Source of the DNA: Thermaerobacillus caldiproteolyticus
GTDB taxonomy: Bacteria > Bacillota > Bacilli > Bacillales > Anoxybacillaceae
Direction of reading: 5' to 3'
Length of the DNA: 64,000 nt
Assembly (NCBI RefSeq): GCF_013761245.1
Contig: NZ_JACDUT010000003.1
Span: 124,001-188,000 of the forward strand
The notes beneath the pieces were generated by a model that did no database searches, had not been told where the DNA came from, and saw only the letters and a program-made list of their open reading frames with translations. Position 1 is the first letter of the stretch. Each line of letters starts with the position of its first letter. Below, in pieces: positions 11,001 to 21,190 of this stretch. Both the position numbers and the translations under genes were made by a program.

Positions 11001-11277
11001 ATATTTAAACCCAAATCCTCCGTCCGAAGAAGAATTAAACAATATTCAGCTTGCGCGAGCTTCCTATGAAGAAAAAGAATTGCAAATTACCAACTTACGA
11101 AAATTCCAAGAACGAAATAAAGATAAAGTCGAGGAAGCATTACAGCGGTTAAAACACACAGCCATAAGCGGCGGAAATATTTTCGAAGAATTAATGGAAA
11201 CAGTTAAAGTGGCGAGTCTCGGACAAATCACGCGCGCTTTATACGAAGTCGGCGGCCAATATCGCCGCAACATGTAA
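8020..11277 (+). CDS. icmF: Fused isobutyryl-CoA mutase with G-protein chaperone domain
   Basis: 1085 residues, starting at ATG after GGGGGAGAGAG. Order: B12-binding domain (about 10-140, with the base-off Asp-x-His signature DGH at 21-23 and GGGGGVIIP); MeaB-like GTPase (about 195-460, P-loop TGTGGAGKS at 205-213); TIM-barrel substrate domain with [20 protein letters not shown] and [16 protein letters not shown]. This is the IcmF fusion, in which mutase and its GTPase reactivation chaperone are one chain, rather than a two-subunit methylmalonyl-CoA mutase. It interconverts isobutyryl-CoA and butyryl-CoA using adenosylcobalamin, linking valine-derived acyl-CoA to straight-chain oxidation by the genes upstream. 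IcmF proteins may also accept isovaleryl-CoA. Confidence 0.93.
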   Translation: MVHIYRPKHHVRFVTASSLFDGHDASINIMRRILQASGAEVIHLGHNRSAEEIVNAAIQEDVQGIAISSYQGGHVEFFKYMYDLLQKYGASHIRIYGGGGGVIIPREIKELHEYGIARIFSPEDGRVLGLQGMINVMMEECDFPTVKEITDELERLPDGDNQAIARLITLCENRIGVSKEAAATAENVLEKVKALTKPVPVVGITGTGGAGKSSLTDELVRRFLNEIPEKKVAILSVDPTKQKTGGALLGDRIRMNSINSPRVYMRSLATRNSRSELSLAIKDAINVVKASGFDLVIIETSGIGQGDAAIAEVCDISMYVMTSEFGAPTQLEKIDMIDYADLIVINKFERKGSEDAKRQVQKQYQRSHQLFDKDLSEMPVYGTIASQFNDPGTNTLFVALIDLINKKSGTNWTTTLEKVTDVQKHNVIIPNERRYYLREITETVRNYHKNVERQVEIARRLFQVEGAIEAVKEREQNEEVLASLEALKQHYEQQLTPESKRILASWEDVKAKYAAKQFVTKIRGKEIVTELTTKSLAGLEIPKVALPKFKDYGEILRWVYKENVPGSFPYTAGVFPFKRQGEDPKRQFAGEGTPERTNRRFHYLCKDDPAKRLSTAFDSVTLYGEDPDYRPDIFGKIGESGVSVCTLDDMKKLYKGFDLCHPSTSVSMTINGPAPIILAMFMNTAIDQQVEKREEELGRPLTEAEYEEVKTFTLQAVRGTVQADILKEDQGQNTCIFSTEFALKMMGDIQEYFIKHNVRNYYSVSISGYHIAEAGANPITQLAFTLANGFTYVEYYLSRGMKIDEFAPNLSFFFSNGLDPEYSVIGRVARRIWAVVMREKYGANERSQKLKYHIQTSGRSLHAQEIDFNDIRTTLQALMAIHDNCNSLHTNAYDEAITTPTEESVRRAMAIQLIITKEHGLTKNENPLQGSFIVEELTDLVEEAVLKEFERLNDRGGVLGAMEMQYQRGKIQDESMYYEMKKHSGELPIIGVNTYLNPNPPSEEELNNIQLARASYEEKELQITNLRKFQERNKDKVEEALQRLKHTAISGGNIFEELMETVKVASLGQITRALYEVGGQYRRNM

Positions 11278-11285
11278 TGATACAT

Positions 11286-11313
11286 GGGAAATCGATTGTC
11301 GATTTCCCTTTTT
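11286..11313 (+). terminator. Rho-independent terminator after icmF
   Basis: GGGAAATCGA and TCGATTTCCC form a perfect 10-bp stem with a three-base loop, followed by TTTTT. Confidence 0.85.
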
Positions 11314-11456
11314 CACTGGAAAAATAGCAATTTTTTAAGTAAGGAACTAGCATAAACGAAGGGAAATTGTTTATAATGAATGGTATGTATTCTAATCGCA
11401 TTCATAATATTGTACCGGTAACGAAAAGTTTATTACATAGAAAGGGAGTGCCAAAT

Positions 11457-12011
11457 TTGAGTTTGCAGCAATACTCTCCAGAAGAATTACGAGAAATGTC
11501 ACTTGTCGAACTTGCTTATTTAGTGATGACAGAAAAAAAGGAAGCATTGCCATTTCAACAGATTGTTCAAGAAATTGCTGCGCTAATACACTTATCTGAA
11601 GACGAAGTAAGAGAGCGCATCGCGCAATTTTATACAGATTTAAATATTGACGGCCGGTTTATTTGTATCGGAGAAAATCGTTGGGGTCTACGTTCCTAGT
11701 ATCCATATGATCAAATTGAAGAAGAAACAGTACCAACCATCAAACCGAAGAAGAAGAAGAAAGTATTGGATGAGTTTGAGGATTACGATGAAATCATAGA
11801 TGACGAAGACCTTGATTACGATGATCTCGATGACTATGAAGATGAAGGAGATGTCGATCTTGACGACGATCTTCTTGACGATGATGAATTCGATCTGGAT
11901 GAAGCGGATACATTTGACGATGAGCTTCTCGACGAAGATGAATTTGATTTAGCAGACGAAGAGTTAGACGAAGATCTTGACATTGACGAGCCAGAAGAAG
12001 AGGAAGAATGA
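11457..12011 (+). pseudogene. rpoE: RNA polymerase delta subunit gene interrupted by an in-frame amber codon
   Basis: The start is TTG 11457 (protein LSLQQYSPEELREMSLVE), after AAAGGGAG. The first 80 codons encode the folded HARE-HTH domain of the delta subunit, ending in IDGRFICIGENRWGLRS. A TAG at 11697-11699 stops this frame. The same frame continues with YPYDQIEEETVPTIKPKKKK and then the very acidic Asp/Glu tail, to TGA at 12011. In B. subtilis delta, as I recall it, the junction reads WGLRSWYPYDQ, so TAG replaces a TGG tryptophan codon by one G-to-A change. The tail is undamaged, so the mutation is recent, a sequencing error, or suppressed. Delta aids RNA polymerase recycling and promoter selectivity. 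The gene sits before pyrG as in B. subtilis. A perfect TATAAT lies at 11372-11377. Confidence 0.85.
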
Positions 12012-12017
12012 TTCCCC

Positions 12018-12046
12018 TTGACTTTATAGACCAGACTATGTAGAAT
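12018..12046 (+). promoter_or_regulatory. pyrG promoter
   Basis: TTGACT (12018-12023), a 17-base spacer, and TAGAAT (12041-12046). The initially transcribed sequence GGGCTC starts seven bases further on, at 12054. The -35 lies seven bases after the rpoE stop codon, so pyrG is transcribed independently. Confidence 0.85.
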
Positions 12047-12053
12047 CTTATTT

Positions 12054-13781
<1,728 letters not shown>

Positions 13782-13788
13782 TTTGTGT

Positions 13789-13832
13789 ACAACAGGGCTA
13801 TCTTCGCAAAAAGATAGTCCTGTTGTTTGTAT
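13789..13832. terminator. Bidirectional terminator between pyrG and ywjG
   Basis: ACAACAGGGCTATCTT (13789-13804) pairs with AAGATAGTCCTGTTGT (13811-13826), with one mismatch. A T-rich run follows on the + strand. The two genes converge here. Confidence 0.8.
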
Positions 13833-13834
13833 TT

Positions 13835-14371
13835 TTATATCTCTTCATATTCTTCCAGAATTTCACTAATGGTAAAAAACAGACAATAGTAAGCGAATAA
13901 AGCGGTAATGACAGCAGGAAATCCGAAGCGTGTTCCGTCGTCTTTTGGAATAAGCGGTTTTATGAGTTTGCTGTCAATATGTACATCGGCCACATCCGCA
14001 AGCGATGCCCCTTCGTCATGCACTACTGCTGATATCGCTACTATTTGGCTGCCTTTCTCTTTTACGTGTGTAGCTACTTCGATGGCTTTTTCATCGTTTG
14101 AAAAGCGCGTAATAAGCAAAATGCAATCTGTCTCATCTATATCGTCACGAATGCGCCCATGTTGCATTAAACGTTCCACTTTTGGCAGTTTTTCTTGCCC
14201 TTTTGTTGCTTCCACAACAACTGCTTCCATTTCTTCGAATCCGTGAAGCAAAATGCGCCCTTCCCCGATGATTGCTTGGGCCAGCAACCGCGCTCCATCT
14301 TCGATTGACATCTCTTCTTTCTCAGCGATTTTTTGCAAATAACCTGTTAACTGCGTTACAAAGATTTTCAA
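13835..14371 (-). CDS. ywjG: DUF2529 family protein (YwjG)
   Basis: 178 residues. The start is TTG 14371, preceded on the minus strand by AAAGGGGAG. Longer versions from upstream codons lack ribosome sites. The protein (LKIFVTQLTGYLQKIAEKEE, LLHGFEEMEAVV, IVAISAVVHDEGASLADVADVHID) looks like a degenerate sugar isomerase (SIS)-type alpha/beta fold. It corresponds by position to B. subtilis YwjG, between pyrG and spo0F. Function is unknown. It is read opposite to all its neighbours. Confidence 0.8.
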   Translation of the reverse strand: MKIFVTQLTGYLQKIAEKEEMSIEDGARLLAQAIIGEGRILLHGFEEMEAVVVEATKGQEKLPKVERLMQHGRIRDDIDETDCILLITRFSNDEKAIEVATHVKEKGSQIVAISAVVHDEGASLADVADVHIDSKLIKPLIPKDDGTRFGFPAVITALFAYYCLFFTISEILEEYEEI

Positions 14372-14398
14372 GATTGTACTCCCCTTTCTTCTATTTAG

Positions 14399-14412
14399 TA
14401 AAGTATACTTTA
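14399..14412. promoter_or_regulatory. Perfect palindrome in the ywjG upstream region
   Basis: TAAAGTATACTTTA is a perfect 14-base palindrome, about 28 bases before the ywjG start on the minus strand and just after a minus-strand TATAAT. It could be an operator; no regulator can be named. Confidence 0.35.
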
Positions 14413-14467
14413 TTATATGATAAAACAGCCGCTGCACGGTAATTTGTCATTAATCGAGCAAAAAGCA

Positions 14468-14512
14468 GCAGGAAAATAGTAGACAAATGTGAAACTAATA
14501 CATTTGACGAAA
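14468..14512 (+). promoter_or_regulatory. Probable sigma-H promoter and Spo0A box of spo0F
   Basis: GCAGGAAAA (14468-14476) fits the sigma-H -35 RNAGGAWWW. GAAAC at 14491 is an imperfect GAAT-type -10 at suitable spacing. TTGACGAA (14504-14511) contains TGACGAA, which fits the Spo0A box TGNCGAA. In B. subtilis spo0F is likewise driven by sigma-H and Spo0A~P. The -10 match is weak, so the exact start point is uncertain. Confidence 0.5.
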
Positions 14513-14535
14513 ACAAAGAATTGAGGTGCGAAGGG

Positions 14536-14898
14536 ATGAGTAATAAAATTTTAATTGTCGACGATCAATACGGGATTCGAATTTTGTTAAACGAAGTGTT
14601 TCAAAAGGAAGGATATGAAACTTTTCAAGCTGCTAACGGAGTACAGGCATTGGAGATTGTTCGGAAGCATCATCCAGACTTAGTATTACTTGATATGAAA
14701 ATTCCTGGTATGGATGGAATTGAAATATTGAAGCGCATTAAAGAGATTGATCAAGATATCAAAGTCATTATTATGACCGCTTACGGTGAACTTGACATGA
14801 TTCAAGAAACGAAAGAATTGGGCGCGATTATGCATTTTGCCAAGCCGTTTGATATTGATGAGGTGCGTGAAGCAGTAAAAAAACATTTATCGGTATAA
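14536..14898 (+). CDS. spo0F: Sporulation phosphorelay response regulator Spo0F
   Basis: 120 residues from ATG 14536, with AGGTG seven bases upstream. It is a single receiver domain with no output domain. Acidic pair at Asp9/Asp10, phosphorylation site Asp53 in [13 protein letters not shown], conserved Thr in [12 protein letters not shown], and Lys in HFAKPFDID. It differs little from B. subtilis Spo0F as I recall it. It receives phosphate from sporulation sensor kinases and passes it to Spo0B and then Spo0A. Spo0A-box-like octamers lie on both sides of the gene. Confidence 0.96.
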   Translation: MSNKILIVDDQYGIRILLNEVFQKEGYETFQAANGVQALEIVRKHHPDLVLLDMKIPGMDGIEILKRIKEIDQDIKVIIMTAYGELDMIQETKELGAIMHFAKPFDIDEVREAVKKHLSV

Positions 14899-14911
14899 GA
14901 ATGATCCCGTG

Positions 14912-14966
14912 TTCGTCAACTTTTTGCATGATTCGTCAAATTTCATAATTTTGTATGATTCGTCAA
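14912..14966. repeat. Three TTCGTCAA octamers between spo0F and fbaA (Spo0A-box-like)
   Basis: TTCGTCAA occurs at 14912-14919, 14932-14939 and 14959-14966. The last two are within longer near-repeats (ATGATTCGTCAA followed by CATAAT). The reverse complement TTGACGAA contains the Spo0A box TGNCGAA and is identical to the octamer upstream of spo0F. The boxes lie just before a possible fbaA promoter (TTGCTG 14978-14983, 17 bases, TATGCT 15001-15006). Confidence 0.55.
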
Positions 14967-15119
14967 GCTTCATAATGTTGCTGTTTTTTTTGGAAGTTGG
15001 TATGCTTATAACGTAAGTAGAATTGCGCCTTTCATACATATATGAAACAACAAACGGCGATGCTACGCATAGCATCAGATTTTTTCAGAAAGGCGAAGCT
15101 AGAAAAGGAGGACATTACA

Positions 15120-15983
15120 ATGCCTTTAGTATCAATGAAAGAAATGCTCAACAAAGCATTGGCGGAAAAATATGCCGTCGGTCAATTTAACATTAACAAC
15201 CTTGAATGGACACAGGCGATTTTAGCCGCGGCACAAGAAGAACAATCTCCAGTCATTCTTGGTGTGTCTGAGGGAGCAGCTCGTTACATGGGCGGCTTTA
15301 AAACGGTTGTGAACATGGTAAAAGGCTTAATCGAAGATATGAACATTACCGTTCCGGTCGCAATCCATCTTGACCATGGTTCCAGCTTTGAAAAATGTAA
15401 AGCAGCGATTGATGCTGGTTTTACCTCTGTCATGATTGATGCTTCCCATCATCCGTTTGAAGAAAACGTTCAGATTACGTCTCAAGTCGTCGAGTATGCC
15501 CATGCGCGCGGCGTGTCCGTTGAAGCGGAGTTAGGTACCGTCGGCGGTCAAGAAGACGATGTAGTCGCAGATGGAATTATTTATGCTGATCCGAAAGAAT
15601 GCGAGGAGCTTGTCAAACGGACAGGTATCGACTGTTTAGCTCCTGCATTAGGCTCTGTTCACGGTCCTTATAAAGGAGAGCCAAAATTAGGATTTAAAGA
15701 AATGGAAATCATCCGCGATTTAACGCGTGTACCACTCGTTTTACATGGTGGAACAGGTATTCCAACGGAACAAATTCAGCGTGCAATTTCTTTAGGTACG
15801 TCGAAAATTAACGTTAATACTGAAAACCAAATAGCGTTTACTAAAGTTGTTCGAGAAGTATTAGCCAAAGACGAGAAAGTGTACGACCCACGCAAAATCA
15901 TTGGTCCTGGCCGTGACGCGATCAAAGAAACGGTTATCGGTAAAATGCGTGAGTTTGGTTCTTCAGGAAAAGCGAGCGAATAA
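15120..15983 (+). CDS. fbaA: Class II fructose-bisphosphate aldolase
   Basis: 287 residues from ATG 15120, after a perfect AGGAGG. Zinc-dependent aldolase signatures are present: [26 protein letters not shown] with the first metal His, [26 protein letters not shown], and the late VLHGGTGIP and NVNTENQ motifs. It splits fructose 1,6-bisphosphate into glyceraldehyde 3-phosphate and dihydroxyacetone phosphate. It is followed by transaldolase, as in B. subtilis, so carbon metabolism genes are grouped next to spo0F. Confidence 0.95.
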   Translation: MPLVSMKEMLNKALAEKYAVGQFNINNLEWTQAILAAAQEEQSPVILGVSEGAARYMGGFKTVVNMVKGLIEDMNITVPVAIHLDHGSSFEKCKAAIDAGFTSVMIDASHHPFEENVQITSQVVEYAHARGVSVEAELGTVGGQEDDVVADGIIYADPKECEELVKRTGIDCLAPALGSVHGPYKGEPKLGFKEMEIIRDLTRVPLVLHGGTGIPTEQIQRAISLGTSKINVNTENQIAFTKVVREVLAKDEKVYDPRKIIGPGRDAIKETVIGKMREFGSSGKASE

Positions 15984-15996
15984 CGTTCGCATAAGT

Positions 15997-16056
15997 AAGG
16001 AAAACCGCATAACGGAAACAACGGGTCGTTGTCAAGTTAGCGCGTTTTCCTTTTTC
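15997..16056 (+). terminator. Terminator-like hairpin after fbaA
   Basis: AAGGAAAAC (15997-16005) pairs with GTTTTCCTT, followed by more T. A smaller ACAACG/CGTTGT hairpin lies inside the loop. It sits 30 bases before the tal start, so read-through into tal is possible. Confidence 0.6.
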
Positions 16057-16087
16057 TTAAACAAAAAGACCAAGGGGGACTTTCATC

Positions 16088-16726
16088 ATGAAATTTTTTA
16101 TTGATACGGCGAATCTAGAAGAAATAAAAAAAGCGAATGAATTAGGAGTTTTAGCCGGGGTCACGACGAACCCAAGCCTTGTGGCGAAAGAAAACGTTTC
16201 GTTTCATGATCGCCTCCGTGAGATTACCAAAATTGTATCCGGTTCCGTAAGCGCTGAGGTGATTTCGACGGAAGCGGAAGGAATGATTCAAGAAGGGGAA
16301 GAGCTTGCGAAAATCGCCCCAAACATCACGATTAAAGTTCCGATGACACCAGAGGGGTTAAAAGCGGTTAAAGTGTTTAGTGAGAAAGGGATTAAAACGA
16401 ATGTTACGTTGATTTTCACAGCCAACCAAGCACTTTTAGCAGCTCGTGCCGGAGCAACGTATGTTTCCCCGTTTCTTGGTCGTTTAGACGATATCGGTCA
16501 TAACGGTCTTGAACTCATTTCCACGATCGCTACTATTTTTGATGTTCACGGAATCGATACAGAGATTATCGCTGCCTCCATCCGTCATCCGCTCCATGTG
16601 ACGGAAGCGGCTTTAAGAGGTGCGCATATTGCGACTGTTCCGTACAAAGTATTAATGCAATTATTCCAACATCCGTTAACGGATCAAGGCATTGAGAAGT
16701 TTCTGGCAGACTGGAACAAACGATAA
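16088..16726 (+). CDS. tal: Transaldolase, short (TalC-like) form
   Basis: 212 residues from an ATG preceded by AAGGGGGAC. It has the short transaldolase/fructose-6-phosphate aldolase-like sequence: [25 protein letters not shown], and the Schiff-base Lys83 in [38 protein letters not shown] is cut here to [17 protein letters not shown] for its key part. It transfers a dihydroxyacetone unit between sugar phosphates in the pentose phosphate pathway. It matches B. subtilis ywjH in position. Closely related F6P aldolases cannot be fully excluded by sequence alone. Confidence 0.92.
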   Translation: MKFFIDTANLEEIKKANELGVLAGVTTNPSLVAKENVSFHDRLREITKIVSGSVSAEVISTEAEGMIQEGEELAKIAPNITIKVPMTPEGLKAVKVFSEKGIKTNVTLIFTANQALLAARAGATYVSPFLGRLDDIGHNGLELISTIATIFDVHGIDTEIIAASIRHPLHVTEAALRGAHIATVPYKVLMQLFQHPLTDQGIEKFLADWNKR

Positions 16727-16836
16727 AAAAGCGGATTTTTGTCTAAAATGTAAAGTAAAGTGAATCGGTGAGTAGCGAACTGTTTCCTTGTACACTTGCA
16801 CAAATAGCAGTCATCTTCGCTAGAAGGGAGACCATA

Positions 16837-18123
16837 ATGGAAAAACTAAAAATTATCGGTGGCGATCCTTTACAAGGAACGGTGAAAATCAGCGGAGCAA
16901 AAAATAGCGCCGTAGCTTTAATCCCTGCCACGATTCTTGCCCAATCACCGGTCACCATCGAAGGATTGCCAGATATCTCGGATGTTCGGATTTTAGGACA
17001 GTTGATTGAAGAAATTGGCGGAACATTTCATTTTGATGGAAAACAGGCAACCATTGATCCGACAAATATGGTATCCATGCCTCTCCCGAACGGAAAGGTG
17101 AAAAAATTACGTGCTTCGTACTACTTAATGGGAGCCATGTTAGGTCGTTTCAAAAAGGCCGTCATCGGCTTGCCTGGCGGATGTCATTTGGGGCCTCGAC
17201 CGATCGACCAGCATATTAAAGGTTTTGAAGCATTAGGAGCCAAAGTGACAAACGAGCAGGGAGCAATTTATTTGCGCGCCGACGAATTGCGCGGTGCTCG
17301 CATTTACTTAGACGTTGTGAGCGTCGGGGCAACGATTAACATTATGTTAGCTGCCGTTTGTGCAAAAGGGCGCACCATTATTGAAAATGCGGCAAAAGAG
17401 CCGGAAATTATTGATGTTGCCACCTTGCTGTCCAATATGGGAGCAAAAATTAAAGGTGCGGGGACGGATGTCATCCGCATTGATGGAGTAGAAACATTGT
17501 CTGGCTGCCGTCACTCCATTATTCCCGACCGTATCGAAGCCGGTACGTTTATGATTGCAGGTGCAGCGATGGGGAAAGAAGTGATTATTGATAATGTCAT
17601 TCCACAACATGTCGAATCGCTCACAGCAAAACTGCGAGAAATGGGCGTGCATGTGGAAACAAGCGATGATCAAATTTTAGTCATGGGTCATTCTCATTTG
17701 AAAGCGGTAGATGTGAAAACGCTCGTGTATCCCGGTTTTCCAACCGACTTGCAACAACCGTTTACGGCTTTGTTAACGAAAGCAGAAGGGACGAGCATGG
17801 TGACCGATACAATTTATAGCGCTCGCTTTAAGCATATTGATGAGCTGCGAAGAATGAACGCCAATATTAAAGTAGAAGGGCGTTCTGCGATTGTGACAGG
17901 TCCTGTGCAATTGCAAGGAGCAAAAGTGAAAGCAAGCGATTTGCGGGCTGGGGCTGCTCTTGTCATTGCCGGGTTGATGGCAGAAGGTCTTACAGAGATT
18001 ACAGGATTAGAACATATTGATCGAGGTTATAGCCATCTTGTCGAAAAGTTAACAGGATTAGGCGCAACCATTTGGCGGGAAAAAATGACGGATGAGGAGA
18101 TTGAGCAAGTACAAAATTCATAG
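16837..18123 (+). CDS. murAB: UDP-N-acetylglucosamine 1-carboxyvinyltransferase (second copy)
   Basis: 428 residues from ATG 16837, after AAGGGAG. EPSP-synthase-like fold with paired repeats. [15 protein letters not shown] binds UDP-GlcNAc, and the PEP-binding active-site Cys116 lies in [15 protein letters not shown]. It catalyses the first committed step of peptidoglycan synthesis. A paralogue (murAA) lies at 57.9 kb. Low-GC Gram-positives usually carry two, and the one beside glpX and rho corresponds to murAB (murZ). Confidence 0.93.
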   Translation: MEKLKIIGGDPLQGTVKISGAKNSAVALIPATILAQSPVTIEGLPDISDVRILGQLIEEIGGTFHFDGKQATIDPTNMVSMPLPNGKVKKLRASYYLMGAMLGRFKKAVIGLPGGCHLGPRPIDQHIKGFEALGAKVTNEQGAIYLRADELRGARIYLDVVSVGATINIMLAAVCAKGRTIIENAAKEPEIIDVATLLSNMGAKIKGAGTDVIRIDGVETLSGCRHSIIPDRIEAGTFMIAGAAMGKEVIIDNVIPQHVESLTAKLREMGVHVETSDDQILVMGHSHLKAVDVKTLVYPGFPTDLQQPFTALLTKAEGTSMVTDTIYSARFKHIDELRRMNANIKVEGRSAIVTGPVQLQGAKVKASDLRAGAALVIAGLMAEGLTEITGLEHIDRGYSHLVEKLTGLGATIWREKMTDEEIEQVQNS

Positions 18124-18151
18124 GCAACGAAGGGGAGAGGGAGAAATTACG

Positions 18152-19114
18152 ATGGAAAGAAGCTTATCAATGGAGCTTGTTCGTGTGACAGAAGCGGCCG
18201 CCCTTGCCGCGGCCCGTTGGATGGGACGCGGCAAAAAGAACGAGGCGGACGAAGCCGCCACATCGGCGATGCGCGATGTATTCGATACGATTCCAATGAA
18301 AGGAACAGTTGTCATTGGCGAAGGCGAAATGGATGAAGCGCCAATGTTATATATTGGTGAAAAACTCGGTAACGGTTATGGGCCGCGCGTGGATGTAGCC
18401 GTTGATCCGCTGGAAGGCACCAATATTGTCGCTTCCGGCGGATGGAACGCCTTAGCGGTTGTTGCTGTAGCGGATCATGGCAATCTGCTTCATGCTCCCG
18501 ATATGTACATGGATAAAATAGCCGTTGGCCCAGAAGCGGTGGGCATGATTGATATTAACGCCCCGATTATTGACAACTTGAAAGCGGTTGCCAAAGCGAA
18601 AAATAAAGATATTGAAGACGTTGTGGCGATCGTGTTAAACCGTCCGCGTCATGAGCGGATTATTGCGGAATTACGTGAAGCCGGCGCGCGCATTAAGCTC
18701 ATCAATGACGGTGATGTCGCCGCAGCCATTAATACGGCGTTTGACCATACAGGCGTGGATATTTTATTCGGTTCTGGTGGGGCGCCAGAAGGAGTTTTAG
18801 CAGCCGTTGCCCTTAAATGTCTAGGCGGTGAAATTCAAGGGAAGCTGCTTCCGCAAAACGATGCAGAGCTTGAACGATGCAAAAAAATGGGGATTGATGT
18901 CAATAAAATACTACGTATGGAAGACTTGGTAAAAGGGGATGATGCGATTTTTGCTGCGACGGGAGTAACAGATGGGGAATTATTACGCGGAGTCCAGTTT
19001 AAAGGCTCTTACGGAGAAACCCATTCCGTCGTCATGCGAGCAAAATCTGGAACGGTCCGCTTTATTGATGGACGCCATAGCTTAAAGAAAAAGCCAAATT
19101 TAGTTATTAAATAA
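18152..19114 (+). CDS. glpX: Class II fructose-1,6-bisphosphatase GlpX
   Basis: 320 residues from ATG 18152, after AGGGGAGAGGGAG. Typical GlpX features are present: [16 protein letters not shown], metal-binding [15 protein letters not shown], and the phosphatase core [16 protein letters not shown]. It removes the 1-phosphate of fructose 1,6-bisphosphate in gluconeogenesis, the reverse direction of the pathway served by fbaA 3 kb upstream. It starts 28 bases after murAB and is probably cotranscribed with it. A terminator follows. Confidence 0.94.
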   Translation: MERSLSMELVRVTEAAALAAARWMGRGKKNEADEAATSAMRDVFDTIPMKGTVVIGEGEMDEAPMLYIGEKLGNGYGPRVDVAVDPLEGTNIVASGGWNALAVVAVADHGNLLHAPDMYMDKIAVGPEAVGMIDINAPIIDNLKAVAKAKNKDIEDVVAIVLNRPRHERIIAELREAGARIKLINDGDVAAAINTAFDHTGVDILFGSGGAPEGVLAAVALKCLGGEIQGKLLPQNDAELERCKKMGIDVNKILRMEDLVKGDDAIFAATGVTDGELLRGVQFKGSYGETHSVVMRAKSGTVRFIDGRHSLKKKPNLVIK

Positions 19115-19123
19115 AGGACTCAT

Positions 19124-19168
19124 TAGCGAGGCGCGAGATCTCGGAACATCGCTCTCGCTCATTTTTTT
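19124..19168 (+). terminator. Terminator after glpX
   Basis: AGCGAG pairs with CTCGCT, and the loop contains the palindrome CGAGATCTCG. Seven T residues follow. Confidence 0.7.
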
Positions 19169-19186
19169 ACATGAATGAAAAAAATA

Positions 19187-19216
19187 TTGATTAAAAAATA
19201 GAAAAAAGGGTAAAAT
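19187..19216 (+). promoter_or_regulatory. Probable rho promoter
   Basis: TTGATT (19187-19192) and TAAAAT (19211-19216) with an 18-base spacer. It would give a leader of about 150 bases before rho. Confidence 0.5.
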
Positions 19217-19257
19217 AGTCATGCTGCGTGTGCATAAAAATAAGCTCTGCTATTCTG

Positions 19258-19322
19258 CTTCTTTTTTTAAACCTTCATCATCTTCTTTTCATCCCATCCA
19301 TATTCATTTCATTACTCAATTC
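19258..19322 (+). promoter_or_regulatory. G-free pyrimidine-rich leader of rho (rut-like)
   Basis: About 65 consecutive bases lack any G on the sense strand and are rich in C and T (for example CATCATCTTC and CATCCCATCC). Unstructured C-rich, G-poor RNA is what Rho loads on, and rho genes are known to be autoregulated by termination in their leaders. The reading as an autoregulatory rut site is inference. Confidence 0.5.
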
Positions 19323-19372
19323 GAAGCGTACATGGGAGAGGAAATGAAAAATTGTAAAAGCGTGGTGTTGAA

Positions 19373-20659
19373 ATGGACTTAACAATTTCAGTATTAGAAA
19401 ATATGAAACTGAAAGAGCTGTATGAACTAGCTCGCCAATATAAAATTTCTTATTACAGTAAACTAACAAAAAAAGAGCTTATTTTTGCAATTTTAAAAGC
19501 GCGAGCAGAACAAGATGGATTATTTTTCATGGAAGGCGTTCTCGAAATCATTCAATCGGAAGGATTTGGATTTTTACGCCCAATCAACTATTCACCAAGT
19601 TCTGAAGACATTTATATTTCTGCGTCACAGATTCGTCGTTTTGATTTACGGAATGGCGATAAAGTGTCCGGAAAAGTACGCCCTCCAAAAGAAAATGAAC
19701 GTTATTTTGGATTGCTTCATGTCGAAGCTGTTAATGGAGAAGATCCAGAAATTGCAAAAGAGCGCGTTCATTTCCCAGCACTTACGCCGCTGTACCCAAA
19801 TCGTCAAATGAAATTAGAAACAACGCCTGACAAGCTATCGACAAGAATTATCGATTTAATTGCTCCTGTCGGCTTCGGTCAGCGCGGGTTAATTGTTGCA
19901 CCACCAAAAGCAGGGAAAACGATGTTATTAAAAGAAATTGCTAATAGTATTACAACCAACCATCCTGAAGTGGAATTGATTGTTCTTCTTATTGACGAGC
20001 GTCCTGAGGAAGTGACCGACATCGAACGTTCCGTTGCCGGTGATGTGGTGAGCTCCACGTTCGATGAAGTTCCAGAAAATCATATTAAAGTGGCAGAGCT
20101 TGTATTAGAGAGAGCGATGCGCCTTGTTGAACATAAGCGCGATGTTGTTATTTTAATGGACAGCATTACCCGTCTTGCGCGCGCTTATAACTTAGTCATT
20201 CCGCCAAGTGGTCGCACGCTTTCCGGGGGGATTGACCCAGCTGCATTCCATCGTCCGAAGCGATTTTTCGGAGCTGCGCGCAACATCGAAGAAGGTGGCA
20301 GCTTAACCATTTTGGCAACGGCACTTGTCGATACAGGATCGCGCATGGATGATGTCATTTATGAGGAATTTAAAGGAACGGGCAACATGGAGCTGCATCT
20401 TGACCGTTCATTAGCGGAACGCCGCATTTTCCCTGCGATCGACATCCGTCGTTCTGGTACGCGTAAAGAGGAATTACTTATTCCGAAAGAACATCTTGAA
20501 AAGCTATGGGCGATTCGAAAAACGATGTCCGATACGCCTGATTTTGTTGAACGCTTTTTAAATAAACTTCGTCAAACGAAAACGAACGCAGAATTTTTTG
20601 AGCTGCTTGATGAAGAATGGAAAGAAGTGAATTCACTAGGGGCAAAACGACTTTCGTAA
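19373..20659 (+). CDS. rho: Transcription termination factor Rho
   Basis: 428 residues from an ATG preceded by the spaced site GGTGTTGAA. N-terminal SAP-like helical domain ([14 protein letters not shown]), cold-shock-like RNA-binding domain ([19 protein letters not shown], residues about 62-125), then the RecA-type ATPase with Walker A APPKAGKT at 176-183 and Walker [14 protein letters not shown]. Hexameric RNA translocase that ends transcripts. The length matches the B. subtilis protein, without large insertions. rpmE and tdk follow, as in B. subtilis. Confidence 0.96.
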   Translation: MDLTISVLENMKLKELYELARQYKISYYSKLTKKELIFAILKARAEQDGLFFMEGVLEIIQSEGFGFLRPINYSPSSEDIYISASQIRRFDLRNGDKVSGKVRPPKENERYFGLLHVEAVNGEDPEIAKERVHFPALTPLYPNRQMKLETTPDKLSTRIIDLIAPVGFGQRGLIVAPPKAGKTMLLKEIANSITTNHPEVELIVLLIDERPEEVTDIERSVAGDVVSSTFDEVPENHIKVAELVLERAMRLVEHKRDVVILMDSITRLARAYNLVIPPSGRTLSGGIDPAAFHRPKRFFGAARNIEEGGSLTILATALVDTGSRMDDVIYEEFKGTGNMELHLDRSLAERRIFPAIDIRRSGTRKEELLIPKEHLEKLWAIRKTMSDTPDFVERFLNKLRQTKTNAEFFELLDEEWKEVNSLGAKRLS

Positions 20660-20687
20660 AAAGGGGAAAAACGGAAAGAATAAGCAG

Positions 20688-20716
20688 TTGCAAAACACCT
20701 CAGCCCTTGGTATAAT
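20688..20716 (+). promoter_or_regulatory. rpmE promoter
   Basis: TTGCAA (20688-20693), 17-base spacer, perfect TATAAT (20711-20716). The leader of about 90 bases contains a GTGAG/CTCAC hairpin at 20742-20757, possibly a contact for autoregulation by L31, though that is speculative. Confidence 0.7.
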
Positions 20717-20813
20717 TTTGTCATGTGTGTTTTGACAAACGGTGAGAAATGACTCACAACTCATATATAAACTCTGTTTCGAAATGATTCAGGGCGGAAG
20801 GAGATGAAAGATA

Positions 20814-21014
20814 ATGAAAGCAGGAATTCATCCAGAGTACAAAAAAGTCATCGTAAAATGCGCTTGCGGAAACGAATTCGAAAGCGGTTCTGTGAAAGAT
20901 GAAGTGCGCGTAGAGATTTGCTCTGAATGCCATCCATTCTATACAGGACGTCAAAAATTCGCTTCTGCTGCAGGACGTATCGATAAATTCAACAAAAAAT
21001 ACGGCCTTAAATAA
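20814..21014 (+). CDS. rpmE: Ribosomal protein L31, zinc-binding form
   Basis: 66 residues. The ATG follows GGAAGGAGATG. Four cysteines in CxC (16, 18) and CxxC (36, 39) arrangement show the zinc-containing C+ type, which works when zinc is sufficient. Typical start [20 protein letters not shown] and end [11 protein letters not shown]. It is a component of the large ribosomal subunit at the intersubunit bridge. Confidence 0.97.
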   Translation: MKAGIHPEYKKVIVKCACGNEFESGSVKDEVRVEICSECHPFYTGRQKFASAAGRIDKFNKKYGLK

Positions 21015-21045
21015 GAAAAGCGGAGCCGATGCGATTCATTCGCGC
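21010..21045 (-). repeat. 3' tail fragment of a dispersed intergenic repeat
   Basis: AATAAGAAAAGCG (21010-21022) is the exact reverse complement of CGCTTTTCTTATT at 37682-37694. That tail recalls the end of an intergenic repeat I remember from Bacillus/Geobacillus genomes. Only this short part is recognisable here. Confidence 0.45.
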
Positions 21046-21081
21046 GTACGCTTACAATTACGTCCGTTGATAAACACGAAA

Positions 21082-21116
21082 AACAGGCAGGCGTCTGATC
21101 ACTTGCCTGTTTTTTT
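21082..21116 (+). terminator. Terminator between rpmE and tdk
   Basis: AACAGGCA (21082-21089) pairs with TGCCTGTT (21104-21111), followed by T residues. Confidence 0.8.
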
Positions 21117-21190
21117 CATGAACATGAATGAAACAATAATGACAAAGGTACATACATGGGATAGAAGAGAACGAAGGGAGAGGCCGTTTT

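Noticed and set aside
11766-12011. Acidic tail of delta as an independent small protein starting at TTG 11766
   Set aside because: There is no proper ribosome site, and the frame continues upstream directly to the amber codon with recognisable delta sequence.
14905-14970. The spaced TTCGTCAA copies as a CRISPR-like array or plasmid-type iterons
   Set aside because: The repeats are only 8-12 bases, spacing is 20 and 27, and there are no associated cas or replication genes. The Spo0A-box reading fits better.
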